From Schistosoma mansoni (Eukaryota; Platyhelminthes; Trematoda; Strigeidida; Schistosomatidae), in contig NC_031496.1 in assembly GCF_000237925.1 (NCBI RefSeq), forward strand, positions 29,988,539 through 30,052,538: a stretch of DNA of 64,000 nt, read 5' to 3'. Positions 52,582 to 63,910 of this stretch are shown here, in pieces. The stretch's first letter is position 1. The number at the start of each line of letters is the position of its first letter. Position numbers and translations under genes: made by a program. The notes under the pieces were generated by a model. That model was not told the DNA's origin. It did no database searches and was given only the letters and a program-made list of their open reading frames with translations.

Positions 52582-55500
52582 TTACTTTGTTATTTCCCAA
52601 CTTATTCTAGCCATATCTCCGCAAACATTTAATAAACACTGAGCTTGATTTCTTGAAGTTGGTCGAAGAACAACAACTTCACTTAAGTGATATGATAACA
52701 GTGCATTTCCACCTAGGCTAGTTGTATGGGCTCCAACAACAGCTTGTACTTCAGCTAGACTTGTGTGCAAGAAACCTGATATACCACCAACCTGTAAAAC
52801 ATATAACATTTCTAAATTTATTCAAACAGTTTATATTTTACAAGAAATAAATATGAACACTTATATTAAAAAAAGTCATTGAAAACAGAAAAGAGTACTA
52901 GGTGTAGCTGCCTGGTTTTATTTTGATGATGTCACACAATCAGACAGAGTCGGATCTAAAATATATGGATCTTAATGCTAATGGCATGATACCTAACAAA
53001 ACTATTGAGTTGTGGAGCGTAGTTGTTTATATTTCTAACTGTGTATGCCAATTAGTCATTAGAGAGTGGTCAATGTCATGTTTGCCTGGTACTTTAATGC
53101 TGATTGAATTCTACCGACCAATGTGGCCGTTAGTCTAAGTGACTCAACATCGTATTTTGATATTAGAAGGCGCGAAGGTAGGAAGCGTTGCTATTTGTCA
53201 CTAATCTAGAGATGTAATCTTGAGGGGATTGATGGTTCCCACGGGATTCGGACCGGAGTCACTGAGCTACTCGGGCTACAACTGACCTCCTTCAGGGTTT
53301 CCTGATGAATATTTCTAACTACATTGATGTTTTGTATTGGGAAATCAAACTGTCTGTTTATAAAATCAATTCACAAACATACTTGTTGTGTCCCGGTAAC
53401 AATAGTGAATGGTAACTTTGGGATCCATTTATGGACCAATATTATGCATATATTTTTAATCATATACTTGCCAAATAACTAAATTGTTCGTATTCATGTT
53501 CCCCTTGTCATGAGCTTTATTTCGAACTATGAATTATTATTATACGACTTACCATTCTTGAGTTATCCTTAGTCTATTGATTACTGCCTCCCACATTCAC
53601 AGCCACATTTGGCTAAATCCTGTACACATGTTATTTTCTATTTTATGGTACAATGTGGTCAGTTTGATTGGTATATAAACTCAGTGTGTTTAAAATATAA
53701 TGATTCATACCGCAGAGGCTGTTCTGGACTTAACTGAATGGGCTACGCAGATAGCAGGACCGATACGTACTCTAGACTGCTCGTACGGTTTTCGTGTGTC
53801 ACTGTTCCAATCGATAATTCGCTGCTCTCTGATTGAAGGTTTTATCACTTCAGACATTAACTGTGCATCCACTCGGCCACAAGTTATAACAATGATTTAA
53901 TTAATAATGAGTACGAACATTAAAATTAATATTTTGTTCGATAGAAGACTGTTTCGGTTAAATTACTTGCATAATGGAAGTTAATTATAAAGTGAATAAT
54001 TGAAGTATACCTAATTTACCACGAATACTAAATAATTAGTGACTAAGGTTTCATTTCAGGAAAAAAACACAATCTATGGAGAAAAAAGCTATACGCCAAG
54101 AATTTGCCATCATTAATTTTGCAGTCGTTTACCATGATAGGTTTTGACACCGCCGACCTCTTTTTCTCATACTCTAATGTAGTATGAACAAAGTGATAAT
54201 CATAACATCGTTATATCTATAGTTTATTTGTATAATTATCATTAGAAAATATATTAGTAACGAAAGGAACTTACTTCCCTTAGATCAGTCGTTTCTCTAA
54301 CAAAAAAGAAATCCAAGTTACCAAGATAAGCTTCAACATATGTATTCGGTATTGATGACAATGGTGTAAGTATGCAACCGGATATATGTTGTTTATCGAT
54401 GAATTGTTGTTTACACTGTTTTTGTTCAGTTGGGATATCGTCATTATTTATCATCATTCCATCAGTAGTCCTCTAAATAAAAAAACATCAGATATTGTGG
54501 AATGATAATAAATTACCTTGATTGGAGTACCATTACTATACTAATAATGCCTGAAATATATGATTCATCAAGTGATAAGATATTATCTCACTAAAATTAA
54601 GTTTTTTCATAGTTGAAATCATGAGTCAATTGAAGCTAGACCACCATGAAAAACCTGGAAGCACTGGACGGCCGTTTCGTCTTATTATGGGACTCCTCAG
54701 TGGCAGTGCGCATCCACGATCCCGCACTCGCGAGATTCGAACCCAGGACCTACCAGTCCCACAATAGGACGAAATGACCGTCTAGTGCTTCCAGGTTTTC
54801 CATGGTGGTCTAGCTTCAATTGACTCATGATTTCAACTATGAAAAAAACTGAAATATCTACAAAAACCCCTTCTGATCTAAAATTAAGTTATTTTGATAT
54901 TTTCGAATATGTTATCAATTAAACGAATAAGCTAATGGCTTATAAATTAAACACATCCTGTTCGATGGAGTGAAGATACATTGCAGGATCACTATTATAT
55001 GAAGAAAAAAAAATGGTTACCCTGAAAACGTCATTAAGATATACTTAACATTATCAACAGTAAAAACCAGTAAACAGATAATATTGTCTTACACGCAGAA
55101 TGTCCGTGAGACAAAAACAGATTATCAATGCCACTAAAAATAAGAGTTGTCTGTAAGTCCATAAAATCTCTACAAGCAACGTTATATAAGTTAAATGATG
55201 CAAAGACAATCCAAACATCATTTATAAGATAGACCTTAGTAAATTCCAGGACTACATAGGACAAAGTAGTTATCTTCTATCTCTGAGTACACGTGAACAA
55301 CAGCTAACTGTGAAGTGCCACGATGTAGCTTCATCTATATCAACGCATGTGGACAACTATCAACATGAGTTAGACTAGGAAAACATTGAAATATCGGACA
55401 GAGGGAAACACAAAGAATGTTATGAAATTTTCAGAAGTCTGATACTCCGGTCAAGCATCAATCAACAGACATATTGGAATTAGAATACATTAATTAATTG

Positions 55501-58500
55501 AATCAACCTTTCTTGTTTTTACATCGAAATCGAACCAATATACCAACCAAAAAGAAAAAGGATAAACAACATGAAGGTTAAATATCAGGTGGGGAGAGAA
55601 AAAAAAGTTGAAACGAACATGCTAACAAAAGCTACATGATTGTGGACAACAACAAATCAAACATCAGTTAAACATAACGAGATGTTAATTGTAAAGAAGT
55701 TCTAACAGTTTACTTCTTTTTGAAGCATGTACTGCTGGTGGTAGCTAATGTAATAAATTGGAATAATAGGTTTTGAGGATCACAAAGGATTTGTATTAAA
55801 GTTCCGTCTTAGATATATTTTCATGAACAATTTAAATCGTAGTCATACGTTTACTACTAGCTGATGTCATAATAAAACTGTATTTTCATTCAATTTTGTC
55901 AATGAAGGTATGATTACAATCTAGCGCCTGTTCAACTAAAAAATAATGCACCAACACCATGAGAATCACCTAGATCATATTCGATGAAAGAAAGAACAGT
56001 TATAACAATCATCCTACATCCGATTTCGATTATGGTTGATTTTAGTTAAGCCCTTTTATTAACTTACTTAACAGATATTGTCATTTGAATAGTAACAATT
56101 CGCATATATCTTTGTATTGTTATGATCACTAGAGCACATGACGAACTCTAGCCAAAACGTTGACTGTTTAAATATCATTCAATGACTCATCCTCCTCCTC
56201 ATATATGTATGCACTTAAATTCTATCATTAGCTTTTGCTTTGTCTTTCTGTGTCCTTATACAATTTGACTATAAATCCGCCTATGTGATTGCTCGCGCTT
56301 GCTCGCTGATACTTACTCATGTGCCTGCAGCTTTGTGGCCTGCGATATTTGATAATAAACTGTAGTTGCAGCTTCTCTTTGCCTTCTGACTTCATGCATC
56401 ATTGATATTGAGGTGAAAGATTAGGGAAGCACTGCACTACAGAATTGGTAAACCCGACGTGATACGAACACATAGCTTTCTGATATGGTGTCAGATCCTT
56501 AGCCCCTACAAAAGTAATTAGCCGCATTTGGAACATGCACCATTTCTCTACACACTTATTTGTTCAAAGTTTCTCATGATGTAGTATTGTTATGGTTATA
56601 CTGATAGATCAGTGAGTAGTAAACAATGTCATGTTATCAAAAAAGTATGTAAGTACATAATAAGATTAATAGTTTATGATAGTTTTACGTTGTCCTAATT
56701 GTAAGTTTACATTGAATTCATTTGACTGTTGATAGCGTTCATAAGTTACAGTAAGTTAATAATGTAGTTAGTACTCACTATCGTACTAAAAAAATGACAG
56801 ATTTACAGAGATTAACATCTTTTATTTATGGTGCGCTTCGATCTTCTTGTATAAGATATTTATAATCATGTGACTTTTCAAGTCTGAATAGTAGAGGGGA
56901 CATAGTGACTGAGTTTTCTTGTGTTTTATCTAGAAGTTGAGGATAGAAAGAAAAATCAGTCCTAGCATATAAAGTAGTTAGTTGTATTGTAGGAATTAGT
57001 GTGAATAAAGAGAAAAATAATGCCATAAACGTTATATTAGTAGAGGGGAGACGTGGTGTTGAGAGGTCTGAGATTTTAACCTTTGGTTTGGAATTTCAAA
57101 TCCAGTTCCATCAATGCTGGTTCTGATTTCAGAGTAATCATCAATGACTTCATATAGAAAAGTAATTTAAACCCCTTGAATTAATCCAGTAGAACAAATA
57201 TTCACTGTAACACAGATGAACAGAAAAGTAGTTCTAACAATGCTAAATGATTGGGAGCAATTAATTAAGAGTTGCAGGAGGTCATCAGTTCGTCCAAGAT
57301 TGTAAATGCACTCGTTTGACTGGAGTTGAACAGAGCTTCCATTTGATTACTAAGTTACAGTGAAGTCTTAAAATTTATCCATAATTAAATCTATTAACTG
57401 ACTAAGATGACGACTTGAAAGTAATGTTAATAATTAATCACAAAATTTCATTAAATTTAATTCATAATATTCTATCTCATAAACGCGAACAAATTCAGGT
57501 GAAGATAGCCAATGTGGCGACAGCCTCTGCATTAGTAGGCCTAAATATACACAAGGGAAAAACCAAGATCTTGAAATACAACTCAGAGAACACCAACACA
57601 ATCACATTTGATAGAGAAGATATGGAAACTTTCACATACCCTGAACAGCATCATCGATCAACAAGGAGGATCTGATGAAGATATGAAGTCGAGAATTGGC
57701 AAAACAAGGGCGGCATTCTTACAACTGGAGAACATCTGGAACTCAAAACAATTATCTGTCAACAGACATCGAAGTCTGAATTTTCAATGCAAACGTCACG
57801 ACGGTCCTACTGTACGGAGCTGAAACATGGAGAACTACTACAACTATAATCAAAATGGTACAGGTATTTGTGAACAATTTTCTATGCAGGATACTTAGTG
57901 TCCGTTGGCCGGATACCATCAGCAACAACAAAATATGTCAGATAACAAATCAGCTTCCAGATGAAGGGGAAGTTAAGAAACATGTAGTGCCTTAGCTTCG
58001 TTAATCAATCATCTTGATAACCGATATTATATAAATCCCAACGGTGTTTGAATTCAGAAGACAACAATAAGCGGCAACTACAATTTACAAGCGGATAGCA
58101 CAGATAACATATCTACAGACACATGGAGCGGATTTGAAGCAGAGAGGCAAATATGTGTATGAGAGCGAATATAGAGGTGAATTCATAGTCAAATCGAATA
58201 AGGCGCAGCTAGGCAAGGCAAAGGCTAATAATGGGATTCATATATATATAGGAAAGAGAAATGCTCATCAAGAGATACTTAAGCTATCAACATTTAAGCT
58301 AGAGAGAGATATGTGCGTTGGCTGTCATGTGATCAAGTGTACACGTTTATACAGACAAGATAGTGATACAGAGAAATATGCGAATTATTGCTGTTTGAAT
58401 AAAACTGTCTGTTAAGTAAGTCAATAAAAGGGCCCAATAAAATTTAACCATAATCGAAATTAACCGTAGGAGTGTTGCTATAAGATACGTTGGAGGTGGA

Positions 58501-60575
58501 TAGTAAACAGATTGTGAAAATCACCGAAGTGCATCATGAGGCATGCATTAACTTAGAATTTTAAAAGTAAACAGAAAAGAGGAAGACGTAGAAACACACT
58601 GCGTCGGGTATTGGAAGCACACATCAAAACGACGACTAGCAAGTGGAAGGAATTACCCAAGATAGAGTTCGGTGGGGAATGCTGGGGAAAGGCTTATATT
58701 CCTTCACAAGGAGTAACAGGCTTAAGGAAGAATATAAAGCCAATACCAGGGGAAAAAACATCAGTTTGCATAAGACAATTCGAACATGTGAATCACCAAA
58801 AAAAATTAACTTCTCATTATAAAATATTATCGAATTCTATTTAATAATTGAAAACATTTAGTAATACGTGACCTTAAACAAACCAGATTGCTACGTTTGA
58901 ATCACTTGACAGCACATAATTAATAAGCTATTTTATGAACATTTTAAGTTCATCATTTTACATCGCCTAGTTTTGTTAAACTGGATTATAGAAAAAAATA
59001 AACGTATACTTTATTTAATTGTATCAATAGTATATTAAATACGAAATTGATGTAACAACTTGTTAGGCTATAAAGTTACTTACAATGTATAGCTTTTTCT
59101 CAGAATTTCAACAATAAAACATCAGTCAGTCAGCTACAACGTAGGACCAGGCACATTTATGTATCGGTTCAAGTTGCCATACCTCGTTAGCACAACAAGA
59201 TATATGAAGTAACAGGTATATGTATAACCCGATATATATAATGCATAATCTGTTCACTGTTCAATAACTCATAGTGTATTAATTAGATAGGGCATTTAAA
59301 AATGACTGATTAGTAAGCAGTGGCCAGTGTTATGTTTATGTAGCCCTTTTTGGTACTAATCGAGTTCTACCTATCAAAAGTTTCGATGTGGATCACTAGC
59401 TTAGGTTGGTTGGGATAACGTGGATTGTGTTTTGATGTTAGGAGCTGGTTAGAAATCATGTTTGATGCTAGCTTGTGTACTAATCGAGACTTATAAACAA
59501 CCTTCAAGGAGTTGATATTCCTTATGGGATTTAAATGTGAGTTAAGCAATCTGGGAGTCTGAAGAGTTACCACAGTTATTCGGATTGTCTCAGATTGTGA
59601 ATCTGGGTATTGTGAATTCGGATAACACAGAGAACATCAATTTCTTCAAGATCCCAGACAAACGTTGTTATAGAGTACCAAATAGGACGAAATATAGGTC
59701 AAGAATGGATTCCTGGGGACTGCTATAACTACTAAAAGTTTCGATCAACATTTAGGACTAGATAAACGTGAAATTGGTCACCATTCACTAAGAAAGAAAT
59801 TGTAAGTGATCTTTTCAATAAATATGAGATCCGATTTTCTAAGATTTTAGTGAAAACTGAAAAAAAACCCATCACGAGGCTCATGAAATATTAAAGGGTA
59901 TTTATGCAGGTGATACTAAAGCCAAACAGCATTTTAGTGATCTGTAAACACTGCAAGGATGATACAGGGGTCAAGAAGACGATCAACGTTCCGTATTAAT
60001 AAAAACATCAAACATGTACAATCTTTTGCGTATTTAGCTAACTGATTTACTACCTCGATAATTGTTCATGAACTGAATCTAGGAAAATCGTTTGTGAACA
60101 CAATTTTAGAAAAATTGGGAATGATGACATGGTAGTCCATTTCTGATAATTTCTAAGGAGACGGAGGGTTGTGGACAAGATTGATGCGTCTTTAACTTTG
60201 TAAAATAGTTTTTACGACGTCAGCTGATGTATTAATTAAATATATTACACAATATATACAATTCATAATACATAAATAGATAAATCAACTTACTTTGCCA
60301 AGACTTCTTGATTTTAAATCACTTTTCAATCTAGATAATAATGTAGGTTTATGTAAATGGAATTTTGAACGATTTTTTATTGACGCTTTTCGTCCATTTG
60401 CATTGTCATCATCATCAACGTCAAAATTACCAACTGAATTTGAATTGTGATTATTATTGTTGCTTGTAGAGGAAGAACTATCATTGGATTGGGCATTGAA
60501 CATTGTATGCTGCTTTTCGTCATTTCTTGTTATTGATGAATTGGTTGGATGAAGTATCATACCAGTAGCTATTAT
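52582..60575 (-). CDS. C2CD5: C2CD5-like protein, C-terminal exons (5' part not found)
   Basis: Three exons are supported, all phase 0: 60575-60294, 54472-54275, 52791-52582 (TAA), with GTAAGT donors. The middle exon ends I-S-G-C-I-L-T-P-L-S-S-I-P, then Y-L-G-N-L-D-F-F-F-V-R-E-T-T-D-L-R-E. The last exon reads G-G-I-S-G-F-L-H-T-S-L-A-E-V, L-G-G-N-A-L-L-S-Y and N-Q-A-Q-C-L-L-N-V-C-G-D. This run is diagnostic for the C-terminal domain of C2CD5 (CDP138), a C2-domain phosphoprotein that in mammals promotes GLUT4 vesicle insertion in the plasma membrane. The 60.3-60.6 kb exon is low complexity (N, S, D rich) and is assigned by strand, phase and donor only. The stop follows I-T-K; alternatively the overlapping GTAAAT could be a donor to a further exon. 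Introns of 1.5 and 5.8 kb are full of transposons. Upstream exons with the C2 domain must lie to the right, beyond the window. Confidence 0.8.
53020..53320 (-). repeat. tRNA-related SINE, C2CD5 intron, copy 1
   Basis: Shares with 59280-59580 the sequence order GTGGTCAATGT/GTGGCCAGTGT, GGTACT, GAATTCTACC/GAGTTCTACC, and a 3' block GGTTCCCACGGGATTCGGACC/GATATTCCTTATGGGATTTAAATG. On the - strand GGTCCGAATCCC is a Pol III B-box-like motif and CCGAGTAGCTCAGTGACTCC an A-box-like motif. Confidence 0.5.
54600..54849. mobile_element. Foldback pair of hammerhead SINEs, C2CD5 intron
   Basis: Arms 54607-54648 and 54801-54842 are a perfect 42-base inverted repeat (TCATAGTTGAAATCATGAGT against its complement), and similarity continues inwards through the hammerheads and outwards into the T/A tails. 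The left arm has a full - strand hammerhead (54661-54709) and a B-box (GGGTTCGAATCTCGCGAG, - strand). The right arm (+) keeps stem II, GAAA and stem III (54754-54785) but lost CTGAGGA. The order is head-to-head, as at 49706-49997. Confidence 0.85.
54661..54709 (-). ncRNA. Hammerhead ribozyme with 3-nt insertion
   Basis: - strand: GCACTG, extra CCA, CTGAGGA, stem II GTCCCATAATAAGAC, GAAA, stem III ACG-GC-CGT, GTC, CAGTGC. Core bases are present, but the CCA insertion between stem I and the core should disturb folding. Confidence 0.65.
55995..56454 (+). mobile_element. LTR, second type, with primer site
   Basis: Ends GCACTGCACTACA and is followed by GAATTGGTAAACCCGACG, the same LTR-end/primer-site joint as at 29345. 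Its GATAATAAACTGTAGTTGCAGC matches the 3' half of LTR1, not of LTR2. An inverted copy lies at 58040-58470. The left boundary is approximate. No coding sequence follows the primer site for long. Confidence 0.65.
56455..57479. other. C2CD5 intron, mostly unassigned
   Basis: Up to about 56500 this is the leader of the LTR element. Near 57055-57130 there is CCTTTGGTTTGGAATTTCAAATCC, a possible weak tRNA-like SINE trace. No gene is recognised. Confidence 0.35.
57480..58750 (+). pseudogene. SR2/RTE-like element split by an LTR
   Basis: 57480-57990 carries the RT C-terminal region: [38 protein letters not shown], then I-L-S-V-R-W-P-D-T near 57891. An LTR on the other strand intervenes (about 58000-58475), and the element resumes with C-I-M-R-H-A-L-T near 58526 and K-R-G-R-R-R-N-T-L-R-R-V near 58576. 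Frameshifts throughout, so it is inactive. It is sense relative to the window and antisense to C2CD5. Confidence 0.75.
58040..58470 (-). mobile_element. LTR, second type, inverted copy
   Basis: On the - strand it matches 55995-56454 in order: TTTCGATTATGGTT, CCCTTTTATTGACTTACTTAACAGA, AATTCGCATAT, ATTTGACTATGAATTC-like and CAACTGTAGTTG-like parts near 58075. It interrupts the SR2-like element. The + strand frame across it (58134-58415, 93 aa) is a by-product of the antisense LTR. Confidence 0.65.
59121..59202 (-). mobile_element. Family B extreme 3' tail
   Basis: ATCAGTCAGTCAGCTACAACG, then GGACCAGGCAC and TTGCCATACCTCGTTAGCAC, the same terminal 80 bases as at 9193-9275. A 5'-truncated insertion in the C2CD5 intron. 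Confidence 0.75.
59280..59580 (-). repeat. tRNA-related SINE, C2CD5 intron, copy 2
   Basis: Diverged match of 53020-53320 (see that entry). Confidence 0.45.
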
Positions 60576-61079
60576 CTTCATTACGAAAATATCAATAAAT
60601 ATGAATAGACTCTATGGTGTATAGAAATGTTACAGTATATATGTTTATAAACTTCTCCAAGTTAGGAAGATGACCATTAGTCCTCAAGTTTACATCAATC
60701 CATAACGAAAAAGTAACCATAATTTGACGTCAGAGTTTGGTAACTAAGTAGCTCTTGACTGAGACTAAGAAGGATGAAACTATATGATGCATAAATCAAC
60801 ATAAATACTTTATTCATTCAAGTTGAAAGTATTAACTACAGGATTCTATCCCACTGAACTAAAAGTAGTGTGTTCTGGATATCACACCTGAAGGTTGTGA
60901 ACTCATGGATAACCCTTGTTGAGTGGAAAAGTAGTACAAAATAACTGTTTCTTGCTCCCTATCTCTCTTTAGTCTCCAGCGTTTCCACTAATGACATTAA
61001 ATTCATCATGAATATTATCGTTAAAAATATCTTAACAAACTTATACTTCAAATTTACTTAGTATTGTTTGTTTGGATCT
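60576..61079. other. Region right of the C2CD5-like exon
   Basis: No further C2CD5 exon could be recognised; the sequence is AT-rich, presumably intronic. Confidence 0.35.
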
Positions 61080-61215
61080 TCCCATTGATGTTTTTAGGAC
61101 TGTAACTGGTCAGTCTCTAATTGGCATATGTGCATACTGTGCGTATTGCCTCGATATAGCCTAAATTCACAAGCATGGTAAGTAAAGATGGATAGTGGCT
61201 GAATTTAAAGATATT
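61080..61215 (-). mobile_element. Sm-alpha-type SINE tail
   Basis: Matches the reverse strand of 48500-48640 (TTCCCATTGATGTTTTTAGGACTG, GGTCAGTCTCTAATTGGCATATG, GTGCGTATTGCCTCGATAT). It ends at GATGGATAGTGGCTG before the hammerhead part, so no ribozyme is present here. Confidence 0.75.
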
Positions 61216-61744
61216 TCTGTTAGTCATTGTAGGGTCAAATGAACTTCTAGAATTCGTCAATGGAATATTGGACGTCGAAGAATTAGTACACAGTTTAGTT
61301 TTTTTGTTTGCGTTAGTATGTTGTAAACAATCAGATCAATATTAATTTTCGATCCAATTTGTCAACATAAATTATACACAAACAATACTTTGAATAAAAA
61401 CTGAACAAATCACCATTATACCAAGCAAAAGTAACCATGCATATTTTAGTTTTATTTACATAAAGAAACATTAAAATGAAAAATGACTAAGTATTTTACA
61501 AATAACTAAAATAACAAATAGACCATTAATAATTCTGTATTAAGTGGTTTAAACTAAACATATTTTGTATAGCTTAAGATAAGTTTGTCATATACACAAA
61601 GTAGAACGTGGAACATGTGCACATTGGCTCAAATAGTCACACCCTAATAACATAGTGAGATGAAATTATCAGGGCAAATCCCAAAGTAGAGGTAGTAATC
61701 GTATTAGTGGTAATAGACTGGAAACAGAAGATAAGTTATTGATT

Positions 61745-62035
61745 GAGATCATGAACCAATTGATGTTAGACCACCATTGAAAACCTGGAAGCACTGGATG
61801 GCCGTTTTGTCCTATTGTGGGAATCCTCAGCAGTGCGCATCCACGATCCTGCTCGAGCTGATTCGTGTCGAGTAGAGACAGGTATCTACCTCAGTACAAT
61901 TGGAGATGGTCGCGAAATCTTGTGGATCGGTTGAGGTTAGACATTAACACTGATGGATGACGGCTCAGTGGTCTAAGAGGTTAAGCGTTCGCGCGCGAGA
62001 CTGAAGGCCCTGAGTTCGAATCCCGCGGGCGGGAA
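61745..62035. mobile_element. Hammerhead SINE pair, head-to-head, degraded
   Basis: Left: - strand tail and hammerhead (GACCACC ... 61791-61836). Right: + strand tRNA-like head, A-box-like GGCTCAGTGGTCTAAGAGG (61962-61980) and B-box GAGTTCGAATCCC (62012-62024), separated by leucine-tRNA-like spacing. The right unit has no hammerhead. Orientation repeats the head-to-head theme of 49706 and 54600. Confidence 0.7.
61791..61836 (-). ncRNA. Hammerhead ribozyme, inactive
   Basis: - strand: GCACTG/CAGTGC stem I intact and core CTGAGGA intact, but GAAA is AAAA, the cleavage triplet GTC is ATC and the first stem II base pair is lost (ATTCC). Changes at G12 and the cleavage triplet should abolish activity. 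Confidence 0.7.
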
Positions 62036-62539
62036 GGATTGGTGAAGTGAACAAGAAAATTTGTAAAGCAATTGAGAATCTTAGATTCTAAGGCCAGTTA
62101 AAAAAAGAATGCACCTGGGTCATCGTGGATGATTGTATGACATGTCTCGCAGATGTCAACCTAGTGGTCAGTACTAACTAACAGGGCTCAATCCAACAGT
62201 CAGTACCTTCACTGATTAGTTTCGAATGTCATTAAGTTTGCAATAAAATTTGATTGATTCTAATGCATTAATTCCAAAAGAAAGAGAAACTTAATAATTT
62301 CTGAATTAAATAAAACGAATGTTCACGTAAACAGTAAAAAATTAGAACGGATTTTGTTTTCAAAATTAGTATAACTCGATGGTAACTTTTTTCAGCAAAA
62401 AAGGAAACTTTGGACGAATGTTTCATTCTAGTTCCACAGAAATCCACACCAACGATAGAATTAGGAAAATTAATAATCTCCATAATTCTTCGATATTAAT
62501 AGCTGATCATGAGCTCACTGGTGACTAATTTAGAGAGAT

Positions 62540-62760
62540 AATTCTCATAGTTCCTGTAAGAAGCTGTGACCAGTGGAGTTAAACTGTATCAGATGTGTGA
62601 CAAACATCAGTGGTAGTGGATGACAAATACACAATCTTTTGAAATGATTGAAATGAGAAATTGCTGGCTATTGGATTGCCGACTCGGTAGTCTAATGGTT
62701 AAACAAGACTTCAATATCCTGAGTTCGATCCTCTATGAGGATGTATTAAATATCATCTGC
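62540..62760 (+). repeat. tRNA-like SINE head
   Basis: 62676-62745 has GCCGACTCGGTAGTCTAATGG (A-box-like) and CCTGAGTTCGATCCTC (B-box). Flanking GTGACCAGTGGAGTTAAAC recurs in the UGP intron at about 48058-48076. Not a functional tRNA: arms do not pair as a cloverleaf by eye. Confidence 0.45.
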
Positions 62761-63204
62761 AAAGTTTACTGAGCTATCGCCAAACCAAGGTGGAAATAAA
62801 TAGTTTGTAAATATTAGGTACAAATGAATTCTATTTTCTGGGGTTTTGCAATCGTTTTACCAATAAAGGTATAGAATGATGGGGGTATTAAGCGAAATGG
62901 ACGCAAAAAAGCAAAAACCTTTTGGATCTTCGACCAACTTTTATTAACAATGTACATGCAATAGAAAGGATGTCTTAGCTTAAGCTATTTTTTCTGGAGC
63001 AACAAATAAACTAATTTCAAACGGTTAAAATTAATAGAAACAGTCACAACAAGAAAGGCCAGAAAACTAAAGTCTACATGAAATGACTGATATTATTTGA
63101 CCACTAATATGATGATACTTGTCTTTTTTTAATTGGCTTAAGTTCATGTATCGATACCAAATCAGTACATCCTTAATGATGTTTTCTCATATATCAATCT
63201 ATCA
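62761..63204. other. No gene recognised
   Basis: AT-rich, no supported feature. Confidence 0.35.
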
Positions 63205-63660
63205 GTTAGTCAGTCTGTCATAATGAACGTAGAGTCTGGCACACATGTACCAGTTCAATTTATTACATCATATCAACATGACGGGATGAAATTATTAAGA
63301 CAAATACCAAACTTGTAGAAGTAGTAACGATATCAGCGGTGTTAGGGATTTAAAACATAAGGTCTGAGAAAAGAAAAAGAGTAAGTGGATCTAAGTTATT
63401 CCGACCAACTCTGAGAAATCACCCAACCATTGGTAACGATAATCGAAGGATCAGAACCGAGTAATGGGAACTAACCAACAAGATCCAATCTAGCAGTCAA
63501 TGACCTGCTTGATTGAATTCAAGTTTTGGTATGATCATCCTAAGCTTTCCTTAACCTAGTTCTATGCCATATAAAAATGACCGTCAAGGTAACAGGTGGT
63601 TAAACATATATTAATATTACATAACTGATCTAACTTAATTACAATTTGTAGAGATTAGTT
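63205..63660 (-). mobile_element. Old family B 3' end
   Basis: Starts with a degraded CAGTTAGTCAGTCTGTCA tail and continues with diverged 3' UTR and C-terminal coding sequence on the - strand (reverse of AACCATTGGTAACGATAATCG near 63424-63445 and of CATCCTAAGCTTTCCTTAACC near 63537-63560). Confidence 0.6.
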
Positions 63661-63910
63661 TTATTTAAAGATCATTTTTACCAGGGAAACCGAATAGGAA
63701 ATTATGATCTATAAAGTCAGTCGAGTAGAAATGAAATGAAGTAAATTCATATCGATTATACATGAAAATGCTCATGCTACCATTTTATCAGCATTGACAG
63801 TGTTAAGATAAACACAAGTCACCGTGTTACGGCATAGAAAACGGTTGAGAACTAAAAAAGGACGGTTAATCGTTTCTGTTGGTTCAGCGGCAATTTTTTA
63901 AGGTATAATT

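Larger units (their letters stand above)
61600..62240 (-). mobile_element. Old family B 3' end, host of a SINE insertion
   Basis: 61600-61740 (GTAGAACGTGGAACATGTGC, CACATAGTGAGATGAAATTAT) and 62095-62240 (GAATGCACCTGGGTCATCGTG, ACAGGGCTCAATCCAACAGTCAG) match successive parts of the family B 3' end on the - strand, as seen unbroken at 63205-63660. The interval 61741-62090 is a later SINE insertion. Confidence 0.6.

Noticed and set aside
58134-58415. 93-aa plus-strand frame, as a small secreted protein
   Set aside because: It lies across an LTR on the opposite strand that has a homologous copy at 55995-56454.
61950-62045. Functional tRNA gene (Leu-like A- and B-boxes)
   Set aside because: Stems do not form a full cloverleaf by eye and the unit is joined to SINE sequence; it is a tRNA-derived SINE head.
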